Source: Deltaproteobacteria bacterium
GTDB taxonomy: Bacteria; Myxococcota_A; Polyangia; Polyangiales; Houyiibacteriaceae
Direction of reading: 5' to 3'
Length of the DNA: 64,000 nt
Assembly (NCBI GenBank): GCA_017644045.1
Contig: JAEPMI010000006.1
Coordinates: 150,980-214,979 of the forward strand
Shown: positions 51,458 through 60,249 of the stretch, piece after piece
How positions within the stretch are numbered: position 1 is the stretch's first letter
Layout of the letters: the number at the start of each line of letters is the position of its first letter
Translations under genes and position numbers: made by a program
Notes under the pieces: generated by a model
What the model was told of the DNA's origin: nothing
The model's database searches: none
The model's input: the letters and a program-made list of their open reading frames with translations, nothing else

Positions 51458-52105
51458 TCAGAGCCCGTTGGCCTGCCGGAAGAGGCGCATGTAGTGGATG
51501 GACCGGAAGCCGAGCTTCTTGCCCTCGTCGATGAAGACCGCGACGCCGTCGTCGTGCTGCGGGCAGATGGGCACCTCGAGCTTCACCACCCGCTGAACGC
51601 TGATGGGCGAGATCATCGCCGCGGTGCTGCCGAGGGCGCTGGTCCCTTCGACGGTCTTCATGGCGCTCGAGGGCTGACCGCAGCACGGGCAGATCACCAC
51701 CCCACCCTGCGCGACCCACTGGAGCCCGTGCTCGGGCATCGGGGCGGTGAAGACCGGGTACGGATGCACGTGGTCGGGCGCGACCGGCGCCATCTCGCGC
51801 GATCCCTCGAGCCACTCGCCGCAGCCCTGGCACTCGACGATGCGGCCCTGCGAGATGTGGAGCACCTCGATGCCGTGGCCGCACTTGGGGCAGGCCACGA
51901 CGCCGGCGCCGCCGGTCACGAGCATGCTGATGCCGCCGCCGATGCCGGAGAGCGCGAGGATGCCGCCGACCAGATAGACCCACGCGCCCCAGCCGAGGAG
52001 CACGCCAGCCACGATCAGCCCGACGCCCAGGATCCCGATCGAGGTGAGGTAGATGGCGAAGAACTTGTTCTTCGTCGGGTCGGCCTGGACGGCAGCAGAG
52101 CTCAT
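51458..52105 (-). CDS. Membrane protein with multiple zinc-ribbon-like Cys motifs
   Basis: 215 aa. Two membrane helices (about 16-38 and 41-66), then Cys pairs 'CPKCGHGIEV', 'CQGCGEWL', 'CPCCGQPSS' and 'CPQHDDG', consistent with zinc binding on the cytoplasmic side. No named family recognised. 40 bp separates it from parE, on the same strand. Confidence 0.72.
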   Translation of the reverse strand: MSSAAVQADPTKNKFFAIYLTSIGILGVGLIVAGVLLGWGAWVYLVGGILALSGIGGGISMLVTGGAGVVACPKCGHGIEVLHISQGRIVECQGCGEWLEGSREMAPVAPDHVHPYPVFTAPMPEHGLQWVAQGGVVICPCCGQPSSAMKTVEGTSALGSTAAMISPISVQRVVKLEVPICPQHDDGVAVFIDEGKKLGFRSIHYMRLFRQANGL

Positions 52106-52145
52106 GTCCCCATCTACGGCGGGGAGCTGGCGATCTTCCGCGACG

Positions 52146-54059
52146 TCAGACGTCGATGTCTTCGGCGTCGACGCTCGGCGCCTCGGCCATGATGAGGTTG
52201 TAGCGAGGCGCCGCGTCCTTGCCCATCAGGTCGCTGAGCACCTGATCCGTCTCGAGCGGGTCGTCGATGATGACCTTCAGCGCGCGACGGCGCTGCGGAT
52301 CGAGCGTGGTCGCCTTGAGCTCCTCGGGCGGCATCTCACCGAGACCCTTGAAGCGGCTGACCTCGGCTTTGACGTTCTTCGGCAGCCCCTCGAGGATCTC
52401 GTCGCGCTCGGCTTCGTCGAGCGCCCAGTGCGTGTCCTTGCCGGCGTTGATCCGGTAGAGCGGCGGCTGCGCGATGTAGACGTGCCCCTCGCGGATGAGC
52501 GCGGGCATCATCCGGTAGAAGAAGGTCAGCATCAGCGTCGCGATGTGGTGTCCGTCGCTGTCCGCGTCCATCAGCAGGAAGACCTTGCCGTAGCGCAGCT
52601 TGCTGATGTCGAAGCTCTTGCCGATGCCGCAGCCGAGCGCCTGCACGACGTTCTGCAGCTCCTTGTTGGCGAGCACCTGCGTCTTGCTCGCTCGCTCGCT
52701 GTTGAGGACCTTGCCGCGCAGCGGGAGGATCGCCTGGGTCTTGCGGTCGCGACCCTGCTTGGCGGAGCCGCCGGCGCTGTCACCCTCGACCAGGAAGAGC
52801 TCGCTGCTGTCCGGGTCGGTGCTCTGACAGTCGCTGAGCTTGCCGGGCAGGTTGAGGCGAGTGCTGACCGCGCTCTTGCGCTTCACGGTCTTGCTCGCCG
52901 CGCGGCTCGCCTCGCGGGCGCGGGCCGCGAGCACGGCGCGGGCGACGATCGAGTCGGCGCTCGACTTGTTCTCGAGCAGCCACTGCTCGAGGGCGACGCG
53001 CACCTTGCCCTCGACCTGACCAGCGACCTCGCGGTTGTTCAGCCGCGTCTTGGTCTGCCCCTGGAACTGCGGGTCGGCGAGATAGACGCTGATGATCGCG
53101 ACGAGGCCCTCACGGATGTCCTCCGCGGCGAGCTTCACCTTCGTCTTGATCTTGTTCGCGCCGATGTACGTCCGCAGCGCCTTGGTCAGCGACGCCTTGA
53201 AGCCGCTGTCGTGCGTGCCGCCGTTGTGGGTCGGGATGCCGTTGGCGAAGGTCTCGATGCGCTCGTCGGGGGACTCGGTCCACTGCAGCGCGACCTCGAG
53301 ACGGATGTCGTCCGCCGCGTCTTGGTCGCTCTCGAGCGTGAACGCCTCGGGATGGACCGCCGGCTTGCCGCTCTCGGTGATCCTCCGCTGCACCAGCTCG
53401 ACGATGCCGCCGGGATGGTGGAACTCCTCGCGGTTCCCCTTCTCGTCCTTGAAGACGATCTTCAGACCCTTGTGGAGGTAGCTCTTCGCCTCGAGGCGCT
53501 CGCGCACGCGCTTGGGGTCGAACTTCTCCTTCTTGCCGAAGATCTCCGCGTCCGGCCGGAAGTGGATCTGGGTGCCACGCTTGCTGGTCTTCGCGCCCTT
53601 CTTGAGCTTCGACTTCGGCGCTCCCCGCTCGTAGCTCTGGGTGAACGTCTTCCCATCACGCCAAACGGTCGCTTCCATCAGCTCGCTGAGAGCGTTCACC
53701 ACGCTCGAGCCGACGCCGTGCAGACCGCCGGAGACCTTGTAGCCCTTGCCCTCGAACTTACCGCCGGTGTGGAGGCTGGTGAGGATGAGCTCGAGCGCCG
53801 AGACCTTGTGCTGGGGGTGTTTGTCGACCGGGATGCCCCGGCCGTTGTCGCTGACCGTCGCGCCCTTGAGATCCTTGTCGAGCTCGACCTCGATCCGGGT
53901 GGCGTGCTCGTTGATGGCCTCGTCGACCGAGTTGTCGACGATCTCCCAGAGGAGATGGTGGTAGCCGGTGGCATCGGTGCCGCCGATGTACATCGCCGGC
54001 CGTTTGCGGACCGGCTCGAGCCCCTCGAGCTTCTCGATGTCGGATGCGGTGTAGGTCAT
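52146..54059 (-). CDS. parE: DNA topoisomerase IV subunit B
   Basis: 637 aa, the ParE length (GyrB is about 800 in this group). GHKL ATPase motifs 'EIVDNSVDEAINEHAT', 'VSDNGRGIPVDKH', 'SGGLHGVGSSVVNALS', and the Toprim part 'ELFLVEGDSAGGSAKQGRDR', 'LLMDADSDGHHIATL' (ParE-type SDG-HIATL in place of GyrB VDGSHIRTL). With ParC it decatenates chromosomes. The start ATG at 54059 borders element C exactly. Confidence 0.93.
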   Translation of the reverse strand: MTYTASDIEKLEGLEPVRKRPAMYIGGTDATGYHHLLWEIVDNSVDEAINEHATRIEVELDKDLKGATVSDNGRGIPVDKHPQHKVSALELILTSLHTGGKFEGKGYKVSGGLHGVGSSVVNALSELMEATVWRDGKTFTQSYERGAPKSKLKKGAKTSKRGTQIHFRPDAEIFGKKEKFDPKRVRERLEAKSYLHKGLKIVFKDEKGNREEFHHPGGIVELVQRRITESGKPAVHPEAFTLESDQDAADDIRLEVALQWTESPDERIETFANGIPTHNGGTHDSGFKASLTKALRTYIGANKIKTKVKLAAEDIREGLVAIISVYLADPQFQGQTKTRLNNREVAGQVEGKVRVALEQWLLENKSSADSIVARAVLAARAREASRAASKTVKRKSAVSTRLNLPGKLSDCQSTDPDSSELFLVEGDSAGGSAKQGRDRKTQAILPLRGKVLNSERASKTQVLANKELQNVVQALGCGIGKSFDISKLRYGKVFLLMDADSDGHHIATLMLTFFYRMMPALIREGHVYIAQPPLYRINAGKDTHWALDEAERDEILEGLPKNVKAEVSRFKGLGEMPPEELKATTLDPQRRRALKVIIDDPLETDQVLSDLMGKDAAPRYNLIMAEAPSVDAEDIDV

Positions 54060-54226
54060 GAGGTGCCTCTCGTCAGACGACGCGAGTCGAGTTCGTTGTC
54101 AGAGTGCGTGTCCATGTTGCGTCCGCGAACCGAGGAGATGCTCGAGTATCTTCGAGCGTGAGGGGATGGCGGCAGGGTGCGTGCTCTGGCCGCGAAGCGG
54201 CCGCGTCGGCTGACGAGAGGCACCTC
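54060..54226. repeat. 167-bp element with 25-bp inverted ends (element C)
   Basis: 54060-54084 and 54202-54226 are reverse complements with one mismatch (gaggtgcctctcgtcag then a or c, then cgacgcg). The centre has gctcga/tcgagc around gtatct. It fills the whole gap between the parC stop (54227-54229) and the parE start (54057-54059) without a spare base. No ribosome-binding site for parE remains outside the element. Same design and length as elements A and B but a different sequence. Confidence 0.82.
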
Positions 54227-56602
54227 CTACTCGTCCTCCGGCGCCGGGAACCCGGGCAGAGTCGGTTCTTGTAGGACCACGCCTTCGAGCTGGCCGCGCT
54301 TGAAGAGCTGGAAGCCCTTGCCGCCGCGGCCGACCACCTCGTACTTGCGCGTCGTGATGCGGTACTCGCTGCCACCCGCGCGCTGGACGATGAAGGCGTC
54401 CGAGTCGCCCTTGAGCAGCTGCGCACCGACGAGCTCGTCGCCCTTGGCCAGCTTCATCAGCATCACGCCCTTGCCGGGCCCGCTGAGCAGCGAGATCTCC
54501 TCGGCCCAGGTCACCAGCGCGCGGCCTTCCTTCGTCGCGCCGGCGATGGCGTCCTCCTCGTCGACGACATCCACGTAGATGACCTCGTCTCCCTTCGGAG
54601 GCCGCGCGAACTTGCGCCCGCTGCGGGTCGAAGGCTCACGGTGACCACGGAGCGAGAAGCGAAGGCTGAAGCCCTTCTTCGTCACCGCGACGGCCAGCGG
54701 CTCTTCCGGTTCCTCCGCGTCCTCGCTCGGCTCGGGCACCTCGAGGAAGCGGTCGTCGAAGCACATCATCGCGACGATCTTCTCGCCGTCCTTCATCTTG
54801 AAGAGCGACTGGACCGGCACGCCGTATCCGGTGGTGTGCGGGATGTCGACGACGCGGGTCACGTAGCAGGCGCCGGTGGAGCTGAAGAGCGCCAGCGGGC
54901 TGCGAGTGGAGCCGGCGGTGACCTCGAGCACGGCGTCGCCGTCGCGCACCCGGGTCGTGCTCACGTCGCGCACGCGCTGCTGCCGCTTGATCCAGCCCTG
55001 CTGGGTCAGCACCACCATCGCGTCCTCGTCGACGATGAACGCCTCCGGATCGAACTCCGGCTCGTCGAGCTCCTTGAGGATGGTCGTGCGCCGACCGTCG
55101 ATGTGCGCCTGCTCGAGCTCGTGGAGCTCGGCACGGATGAGCTTCCAGCGCGCCTCTTCGCTGCTGAGCAGCGCCTGCAGACGCTTGGCTTCCTTGCGCT
55201 TGGCCTCGAGCTCTTCGCGCAGCTCGAGGATGGAGAGCTTCGCCAGCCGGTGCAGGCGCAACTCGAGGATCGCATCGGTCTGGAGCTCGCTGAGCTCGAA
55301 GCGCTCGATGAGCTTCTTGGCCGCGTCGGCCTTGTTGTTCGAGCGCCGGATGATCCGGATGGTCTCGTCGAGCGCATCGAAGATGGTGATGAAGCCCTCG
55401 AGGATGTGGATCCGCTCGAGGAGCTTGCGCAGGTCGTACTCGATGCGCCGGGTCACGACCTCCAGGCGGAAGTCGAGGAAGAAGCGGAGCATCTCGCGCA
55501 GGTCGAGCCGTTGGGGCGCGACCACGTCGGGGCGGCGCGTCGGCACCAGGCAGGTCAGGTCCACCGACACCGTCCCCTGCATCGGGGTGTGCTTGTAGAG
55601 GTAGGCCATGACCAGCTGCGGGTCGACGCCCTTCTTGAGCTCGCAGACCACGCGTGTGTCGTCGGTCGACTCGTCGCGGACGTCGACCAGCCCCGGCATC
55701 TTCTTGCCGGCGATGATCTCGCCGATCTTCTCGACCACGCTCCCGCGCTTCACGTCGTAGGGGATCGACGTGATGATCAGCAGCGGGTTGTCGCGCTTCG
55801 ACTCGGGCTCTTCGAGCTCCCACGTCCCGCGGAGCTTCAGCGTGCCTTTGCCCGTCTCGTAGACGTTGGCGATGTCTTCCTTGCCGCTGATCAGCTCACC
55901 GCCGGTCGGGAAGTCCGGCCCTTTGATCGTGCGCAGCAGGTTCCGGACCGAGATGGTCGGGTCGTCGATCATCCGGATCGCGGCCTTGAGCACCTCGCCG
56001 AGGTTGTGCGGCGGGATGGCGGTCGCCATGCCGACGGCGATGCCCTGCACGCCGTTGACCAGCAGGTTCGGGAAGCGCGCCGGCAGCACGACCGGCTCGT
56101 TCTTCGTCGAGTCGTAGTTCGGCCGGAAGTGGACCGTGTCCTTGCCGAGCTCTTCGAGGAGCTCGACCGCGATCTTCTGGAGCTTCGCCTCCGTGTAGCG
56201 CATCGCGGCGGGCGCATCGCCGTCCGGGCTGCCGAAGTTGCCCTGCCCATCCACCAGCGGGACGCGCATGGTGAAGTCCTGCGCCATGCGGACGAGCGCG
56301 TCGTAGATCGCCGTGTCGCCGTGCGGGTGGTACTTGCCCATCACCTCGCCGACGATGGCGGCGCACTTCCGGTAGCGGCCCTCGGCCTTGAGCCGGAGCT
56401 CGTGCCACATCGTGTAGAGGATGCGCCGCTGAACCGGCTTCAGACCGTCGCGCACGTCCGGCAGCGCGCGGCTCGAGATGACGCTGAGCGCGTAGCTCAG
56501 GTACCGGCGCTGCATCTCCGTCGCGAGCGACGCGTCTTCGTAGGTGGCGGTGATCAGGTCGAGCTGCTCGACCGGCTTCTTGCTCTTGCGTTTGCGGGCC
56601 AT
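54227..56602 (-). CDS. parC: DNA topoisomerase IV subunit A
   Basis: 791 aa. Winged-helix core with the quinolone-region '[18 protein letters not shown]' (Thr 97, Asp 101), active-site Tyr 136 in '[10 protein letters not shown]', coiled-coil tower, and a C-terminal beta-pinwheel ('[15 protein letters not shown]') without a clear GyrA box (the near-match is 'GRGGKGFQL' close to the end). This supports ParC and not GyrA. It precedes parE on the same strand, an arrangement known for parCE. Confidence 0.93.
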   Translation of the reverse strand: MARKRKSKKPVEQLDLITATYEDASLATEMQRRYLSYALSVISSRALPDVRDGLKPVQRRILYTMWHELRLKAEGRYRKCAAIVGEVMGKYHPHGDTAIYDALVRMAQDFTMRVPLVDGQGNFGSPDGDAPAAMRYTEAKLQKIAVELLEELGKDTVHFRPNYDSTKNEPVVLPARFPNLLVNGVQGIAVGMATAIPPHNLGEVLKAAIRMIDDPTISVRNLLRTIKGPDFPTGGELISGKEDIANVYETGKGTLKLRGTWELEEPESKRDNPLLIITSIPYDVKRGSVVEKIGEIIAGKKMPGLVDVRDESTDDTRVVCELKKGVDPQLVMAYLYKHTPMQGTVSVDLTCLVPTRRPDVVAPQRLDLREMLRFFLDFRLEVVTRRIEYDLRKLLERIHILEGFITIFDALDETIRIIRRSNNKADAAKKLIERFELSELQTDAILELRLHRLAKLSILELREELEAKRKEAKRLQALLSSEEARWKLIRAELHELEQAHIDGRRTTILKELDEPEFDPEAFIVDEDAMVVLTQQGWIKRQQRVRDVSTTRVRDGDAVLEVTAGSTRSPLALFSSTGACYVTRVVDIPHTTGYGVPVQSLFKMKDGEKIVAMMCFDDRFLEVPEPSEDAEEPEEPLAVAVTKKGFSLRFSLRGHREPSTRSGRKFARPPKGDEVIYVDVVDEEDAIAGATKEGRALVTWAEEISLLSGPGKGVMLMKLAKGDELVGAQLLKGDSDAFIVQRAGGSEYRITTRKYEVVGRGGKGFQLFKRGQLEGVVLQEPTLPGFPAPEDE

Positions 56603-56732
56603 TCGTCGGGGGCTCCGGGCACGGACCTGTGCACACGTTCACGTAGTCCGGAGCGGCACTCGCTTATCAGCAGCCGCCCCCCTCCGGCAAGGATCGACTG
56701 CGATACCAGGCCCAAATCGCCCCCGGGAGGGC

Positions 56733-57680
56733 TCAGTCGGTGCAGCGGTAGCTCTCGAGATCGCACACGGAGGTCGACTCGGTGTCGTAGACCAGGCGAT
56801 CGAAGTTGGACGCCGGGTCGGCGCAGGCCTCGGGGTCCGCGGGAGACGCCTCCGCGCAATCGCCGGGAGCGCATGGGCTCGGGGACTCGGCGCAGTCGGC
56901 CGGGCCCTGGAGGCCCTCGATCCCGTTGGTCTCCTGCCGCGCGATGCGACACTCGTCGTCCGACTGGCAGCCAGGGAGACAGCCCGAGTGCTCTGGATCG
57001 CAGCGGTAGCCGTCGCGGCACTCGTCGTTGCCGACAGCGTCGGGATCACATCGCTGGAAGCAGACGGGTCCCACGTCACGCACGACGCATACGCCGGCCT
57101 CCGTGCAGACCTCGTCCGACGAGCCCGGGTCGCAGAGGTATGGCGTGCCCCCAGGGTACGAGAGGCTGCAGAGACCATCCGGATAGCGCGTTCGAGCCAC
57201 GACCGTGTCCGCTCCATCGGGGTGGTCGAGGATCGGATCGTCGGGGCCGCCGATGTCGGCGTTGCCCATGACGTCGTCGTGCAGGCAGAGCGCCGCCGCC
57301 GAACGGCAGCCGCGGGCGGGTCGGCACTCCTCACCGACCAGGAGCGGCATGTCCAGACAGCTCCCGCGCCCTGGGATCAGGATCGGGCACCCCCATTCGT
57401 CCGTGCCGTCGCGCCACTCGCTCACGTCACACGCGTGGTTCCCGACGAAGACGTCGCACTCGTCCGGCGACTCGAACCACCCGCCGAGGAAGGTGCAGCC
57501 GCAGCCTGGCGGTTCGGGCGGACAGCACACCCCGAGCGCTCCATCCGGACCGGGAACCGGACCATCGACCCCTTCGTCCATCGGCGTGCCCCAGTCGCGG
57601 AGGATGACGTCACTCTCCGAGGGCTCGGACGTGCATGCGGCGACCAGCGCGAGCGCCAGCGAGAGCGCTACTCGACGCAT
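56733..57680 (-). CDS. Cys-rich lipoprotein, tandem copy 1
   Basis: 315 aa. ATG 57680, signal 'MRRVALSLALALVAAC'. About 30 Cys in the mature protein, many as 'CxxxxCxxxxC' pairs, with landmarks 'GTDEWGCPILIPG', 'NECRDGYRCDPEHSGCLPGC', 'DPEACADPASNFDRLVYDTE'. It is a tandem paralogue of the next entry; both share these landmarks in the same order. The 5' end overlaps the upstream copy's stop by 13 bp. Probably disulfide-bonded at the surface; function unknown. Confidence 0.82.
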   Translation of the reverse strand: MRRVALSLALALVAACTSEPSESDVILRDWGTPMDEGVDGPVPGPDGALGVCCPPEPPGCGCTFLGGWFESPDECDVFVGNHACDVSEWRDGTDEWGCPILIPGRGSCLDMPLLVGEECRPARGCRSAAALCLHDDVMGNADIGGPDDPILDHPDGADTVVARTRYPDGLCSLSYPGGTPYLCDPGSSDEVCTEAGVCVVRDVGPVCFQRCDPDAVGNDECRDGYRCDPEHSGCLPGCQSDDECRIARQETNGIEGLQGPADCAESPSPCAPGDCAEASPADPEACADPASNFDRLVYDTESTSVCDLESYRCTD

Positions 57681-58606
57681 CGGTAGCTCTCCGGATCGCA
57701 GGTGGCGGTGGACTCGGTGTCGTAGACCAGGTGATCGAAGTTCGAGGCCGGGTCGGCGCACGCCTCGGGGTCCGCGGGCTCGGTCGCGCAGTCGGTCGGG
57801 GTGCACGCGATGGGCATCGCGGCGCAGTCCTCGGGGGTCTGCAAGCCGTCGACGCCGTTGGTCTCTTCGCGAGCGATGCGGCACTGATCGTCCGACTGGC
57901 AGCCGGGAAGGCAGCCGGCGTGCTCAGGGTCGCAGCGGTAGCCGTCGCGGCAGATGTCGTTGGCAGCCGCGGTCGGGTCGCACTCTTCGGCGCAGACCGG
58001 TCCGATCGACAGCTCGGCGCACACGCCGCGGATGCTGCACAACGGATGCGGATCTTCCGGATCGCAGGTCGCGTCGGTCTCCCCGGGGTAGGAGTCGTTG
58101 CACCAACCGTCGGGGAAGAGCGTCCGCTCGACGACGGTCTCCTCACCGTCGGGGTGGTTCAGGATGGGGTCGTCGGGACCGCCGAGGTCGCCCTCCCCGG
58201 GTTCGTCGACCAAACACGCCGAGGCAGCACTCCGACAGCCGCGCTCCGGCGTGCAGGCCTCCCCTGGAGAGATCAGTGGCGCACCACCGTCCGGCTCCGG
58301 AAAGCATCCCTCCCAGCTGCCGCTCCCGATGAGGATCGGGCAGCCCCACTCATCGGTTCCGTAACTCCAATTGGCCTCGTCGCAGGTTCCGAAGGTGTCG
58401 CACGAAGCACGTGACGGGGCCCAACCGCCGGTCGCCGTGCAACTGCAGCTGGGAGGGTCCGGTCGGCAACAGACGCCAGCCGCCCCATCCGGCCCGAGCA
58501 CCACACCCAGATCCTGGATGGGAAGCTCGTCGTCCGAGCTCGGCTCCCCACCGGAGCAGTCACAAGCCACGAGCGCCACGATCAGCAACAGAAGGAAGCG
58601 ATTCAC
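57668..58606 (-). CDS. Cys-rich lipoprotein, tandem copy 2
   Basis: 312 aa. GTG 58606, signal 'NRFLLLLIVALVAC' (lipobox). Same architecture as the copy at 56733: 'GTDEWGCPILIG', 'DICRDGYRCDPEHAGCLPGC', 'DPEACADPASNFDHLVYDTE', 'CDPESYRCVE'. Overlap of 13 bp with the downstream copy suggests a recent tandem duplication in an operon. Confidence 0.82.
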   Translation of the reverse strand: MNRFLLLLIVALVACDCSGGEPSSDDELPIQDLGVVLGPDGAAGVCCRPDPPSCSCTATGGWAPSRASCDTFGTCDEANWSYGTDEWGCPILIGSGSWEGCFPEPDGGAPLISPGEACTPERGCRSAASACLVDEPGEGDLGGPDDPILNHPDGEETVVERTLFPDGWCNDSYPGETDATCDPEDPHPLCSIRGVCAELSIGPVCAEECDPTAAANDICRDGYRCDPEHAGCLPGCQSDDQCRIAREETNGVDGLQTPEDCAAMPIACTPTDCATEPADPEACADPASNFDHLVYDTESTATCDPESYRCVE

Positions 58607-58642
58607 GACGCGCAGCCTAGCGGGAGCGGCCCGCACCGCGCA

Positions 58643-59365
58643 TCACCCGCCTGGGGGACGGTCGCTGCGGCGCTCGAGGAGCGCGAGGAGCTTGTGTGCC
58701 CGTGGCTCGTCGGGGCGGAGCACGAGGATCTGCTCGAGCGCGGCGCGCATGCCGACCACGTTGCGGCGCTCGAAGAGCTGGCGCGCGAGGCGGAAGAGGC
58801 AGTCGACCGCGGGCTCTTCCTGGCCCTGCTCGAGGTGGAACTCGGCGATGCGGCGGAGGAGCAGCAGGTCGCGTGGGTACTCGCGCTGCAGCTGCTCGAA
58901 GCGCGCGGCGACCTCGTCGCCGTGGCCGTAGCGGATGAGCACCGCCATGTCGTCCATCAGCCGCTCGAGCTCGCGCGGCGGCATCTCGCCGTCCTCGCTC
59001 GCCTCCTTCGGCGACGGCTCCGGCGGTCGGACGCTCGAGACGTCGGGGACCAGCTTCACGGCTTCGTGCCGGGCGGTGTCGTCACCGGGCGGCGGCACGA
59101 GCGACTCCCACGACTCGCGCTCGAGCCGACCGGTCGAGTGCTCCTCGGTGTCCGGAGCGTCCAGCGGCACCGTCTCCGAGAGATCGAAGGGCCGCGAGGT
59201 CTCGGGCACGGTGTGGACCTCGGCGTCGAAGCTGGCGGCGCCCGCATCGAAGGTCGCCCGCGCGGTCCGCGCCTGCTTGCCCAGCGCGTTCGCGTTCCGA
59301 ACGAAGGAAGCGAAGATCGCTTCGACGTCGCGCGGTCGCAGGAAACGCTCGGTGGCAGTGGCCAA
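58643..59365 (-). CDS. Hypothetical protein with TPR-like C-terminus
   Basis: 240 aa. Residues 1-130 are unstructured and acidic. Residues about 150-235 hold two TPR-like hairpins ('YPRDLLLLRRIAEFHLEQGQ', 'EEPAVDCLFRLARQLFERRN', 'LRPDEPRAHKLLALLERR'). No signal peptide. Function is not recognised. It lies 36 bp before the Cys-rich pair on the same strand. Confidence 0.7.
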   Translation of the reverse strand: MATATERFLRPRDVEAIFASFVRNANALGKQARTARATFDAGAASFDAEVHTVPETSRPFDLSETVPLDAPDTEEHSTGRLERESWESLVPPPGDDTARHEAVKLVPDVSSVRPPEPSPKEASEDGEMPPRELERLMDDMAVLIRYGHGDEVAARFEQLQREYPRDLLLLRRIAEFHLEQGQEEPAVDCLFRLARQLFERRNVVGMRAALEQILVLRPDEPRAHKLLALLERRSDRPPGG

Positions 59366-59517
59366 GGCGGCCGGACGATATCAGACCGGTGCGGTCCTAC
59401 AAGGCGAACGCCGAGCCGTGGAGGACGTAGCGCGAAGCGCGAGGACGCACCGAGCGGCTTCGCCGCGAGACCTTTAGGTTTTTGGGGGAAAGGAGGAGCG
59501 ATTCACTCGCGACGACT

Positions 59518-59562
59518 GGGGGGATTTTCTCAAAATCCCCCGCCCGAGACACAAGTCTTGGG
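59518..59562 (-). terminator. Two adjacent hairpins downstream of the GGDEF-like gene
   Basis: Within the 204-bp gap 59366-59569: gggggatttt-ctc-aaaatccccc (59519-59541, perfect 10-bp arms) and cccgagac-acaa-gtcttggg (59543-59562, one G-T pair). The first stem is read by the minus strand after the second. A t-rich stretch is not present right after, so it may be factor-dependent or a processing signal. The rest of the gap shows no gene. Confidence 0.55.
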
Positions 59563-59569
59563 CTGGGAA

Positions 59570-60193
59570 TCAGCTGAGCTTGAGGTCGCGGAGCTGGTCC
59601 TCAGCCCAGTCGAGCACGCCGGTGTTCTCGTCGAGCTCGTCGGTCGGGTAGCAGAGCGAGTCGATGCGCTCGAGCGCGGCGTCGCCGGCGCCGACCGCGA
59701 CCAGCTCGCGGACGCGCTCGATGAGGGGCTCGAGCGCCGCCGGACGCATCCGCGGGAGCACCAGCGCGAAACGGCGCCGGTAGAGGAAGACCATGTCGGT
59801 CCGGCGGAGGCGCTCGGTCACTGCGTCCAGGATCGACGAGTACACGCCCTCCGAGACGCCTTGGACCATGGTGATGACCACCACCCCGAAGCTGTCGCCG
59901 TAGCGGTCGGCCAGGTTCACCTGCTCACGCAGGCGCTTGCGGAAGTAGCGGCCTTCCAGCACCCGCGCCGATTCCTGGCCGGTACCGTGGACCGCGACCT
60001 CGAGCACGTCGCGCAGATCCTCGGGTCTCCAGTCCCGCCCTGGGGATATCTCGCGTGCCGCTTTCGTCAGTAGACGCGCGAAGCGTTGGGCCAGCTGCGG
60101 GCTCGCGCAGAGCTTCTGAAGATCGCCCTTTTCGATGGCGGTTTCGTCGTCCTCGTCGAGAACGGGCTTCACAGCCTCCGTGACGGTCGTCAT
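59570..60193 (-). CDS. Degenerate GGDEF-like protein
   Basis: 207 aa. Residues 75-160 follow the GGDEF domain pattern: 'LADRYGDSFGVVVITM' (as in 'RYGRPFALLVLDL'), 'LDAVTERLRRTDMVFLYRRRFALVLPRM'-type sequence, here with the GGDEF motif replaced by YRRRF and no I-site. It therefore cannot be an active cyclase and may bind nucleotides or act as a partner. N-terminal about 70 aa are helical. No signal peptide. Confidence 0.65.
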   Translation of the reverse strand: MTTVTEAVKPVLDEDDETAIEKGDLQKLCASPQLAQRFARLLTKAAREISPGRDWRPEDLRDVLEVAVHGTGQESARVLEGRYFRKRLREQVNLADRYGDSFGVVVITMVQGVSEGVYSSILDAVTERLRRTDMVFLYRRRFALVLPRMRPAALEPLIERVRELVAVGAGDAALERIDSLCYPTDELDENTGVLDWAEDQLRDLKLS

Positions 60194-60249
60194 GCGGGCG
60201 AAAGCCTAGCACGATCGTGAGATCGTGCACAGCCCGTACACCGCCCCCG

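Noticed and set aside
52146-56602. gyrB-gyrA instead of parE-parC
   Set aside because: The B subunit length (637), the SDG-HIATL Toprim sequence and the lack of a clear GyrA box favour ParE/ParC. Only a genome-wide search for a second pair can settle it.
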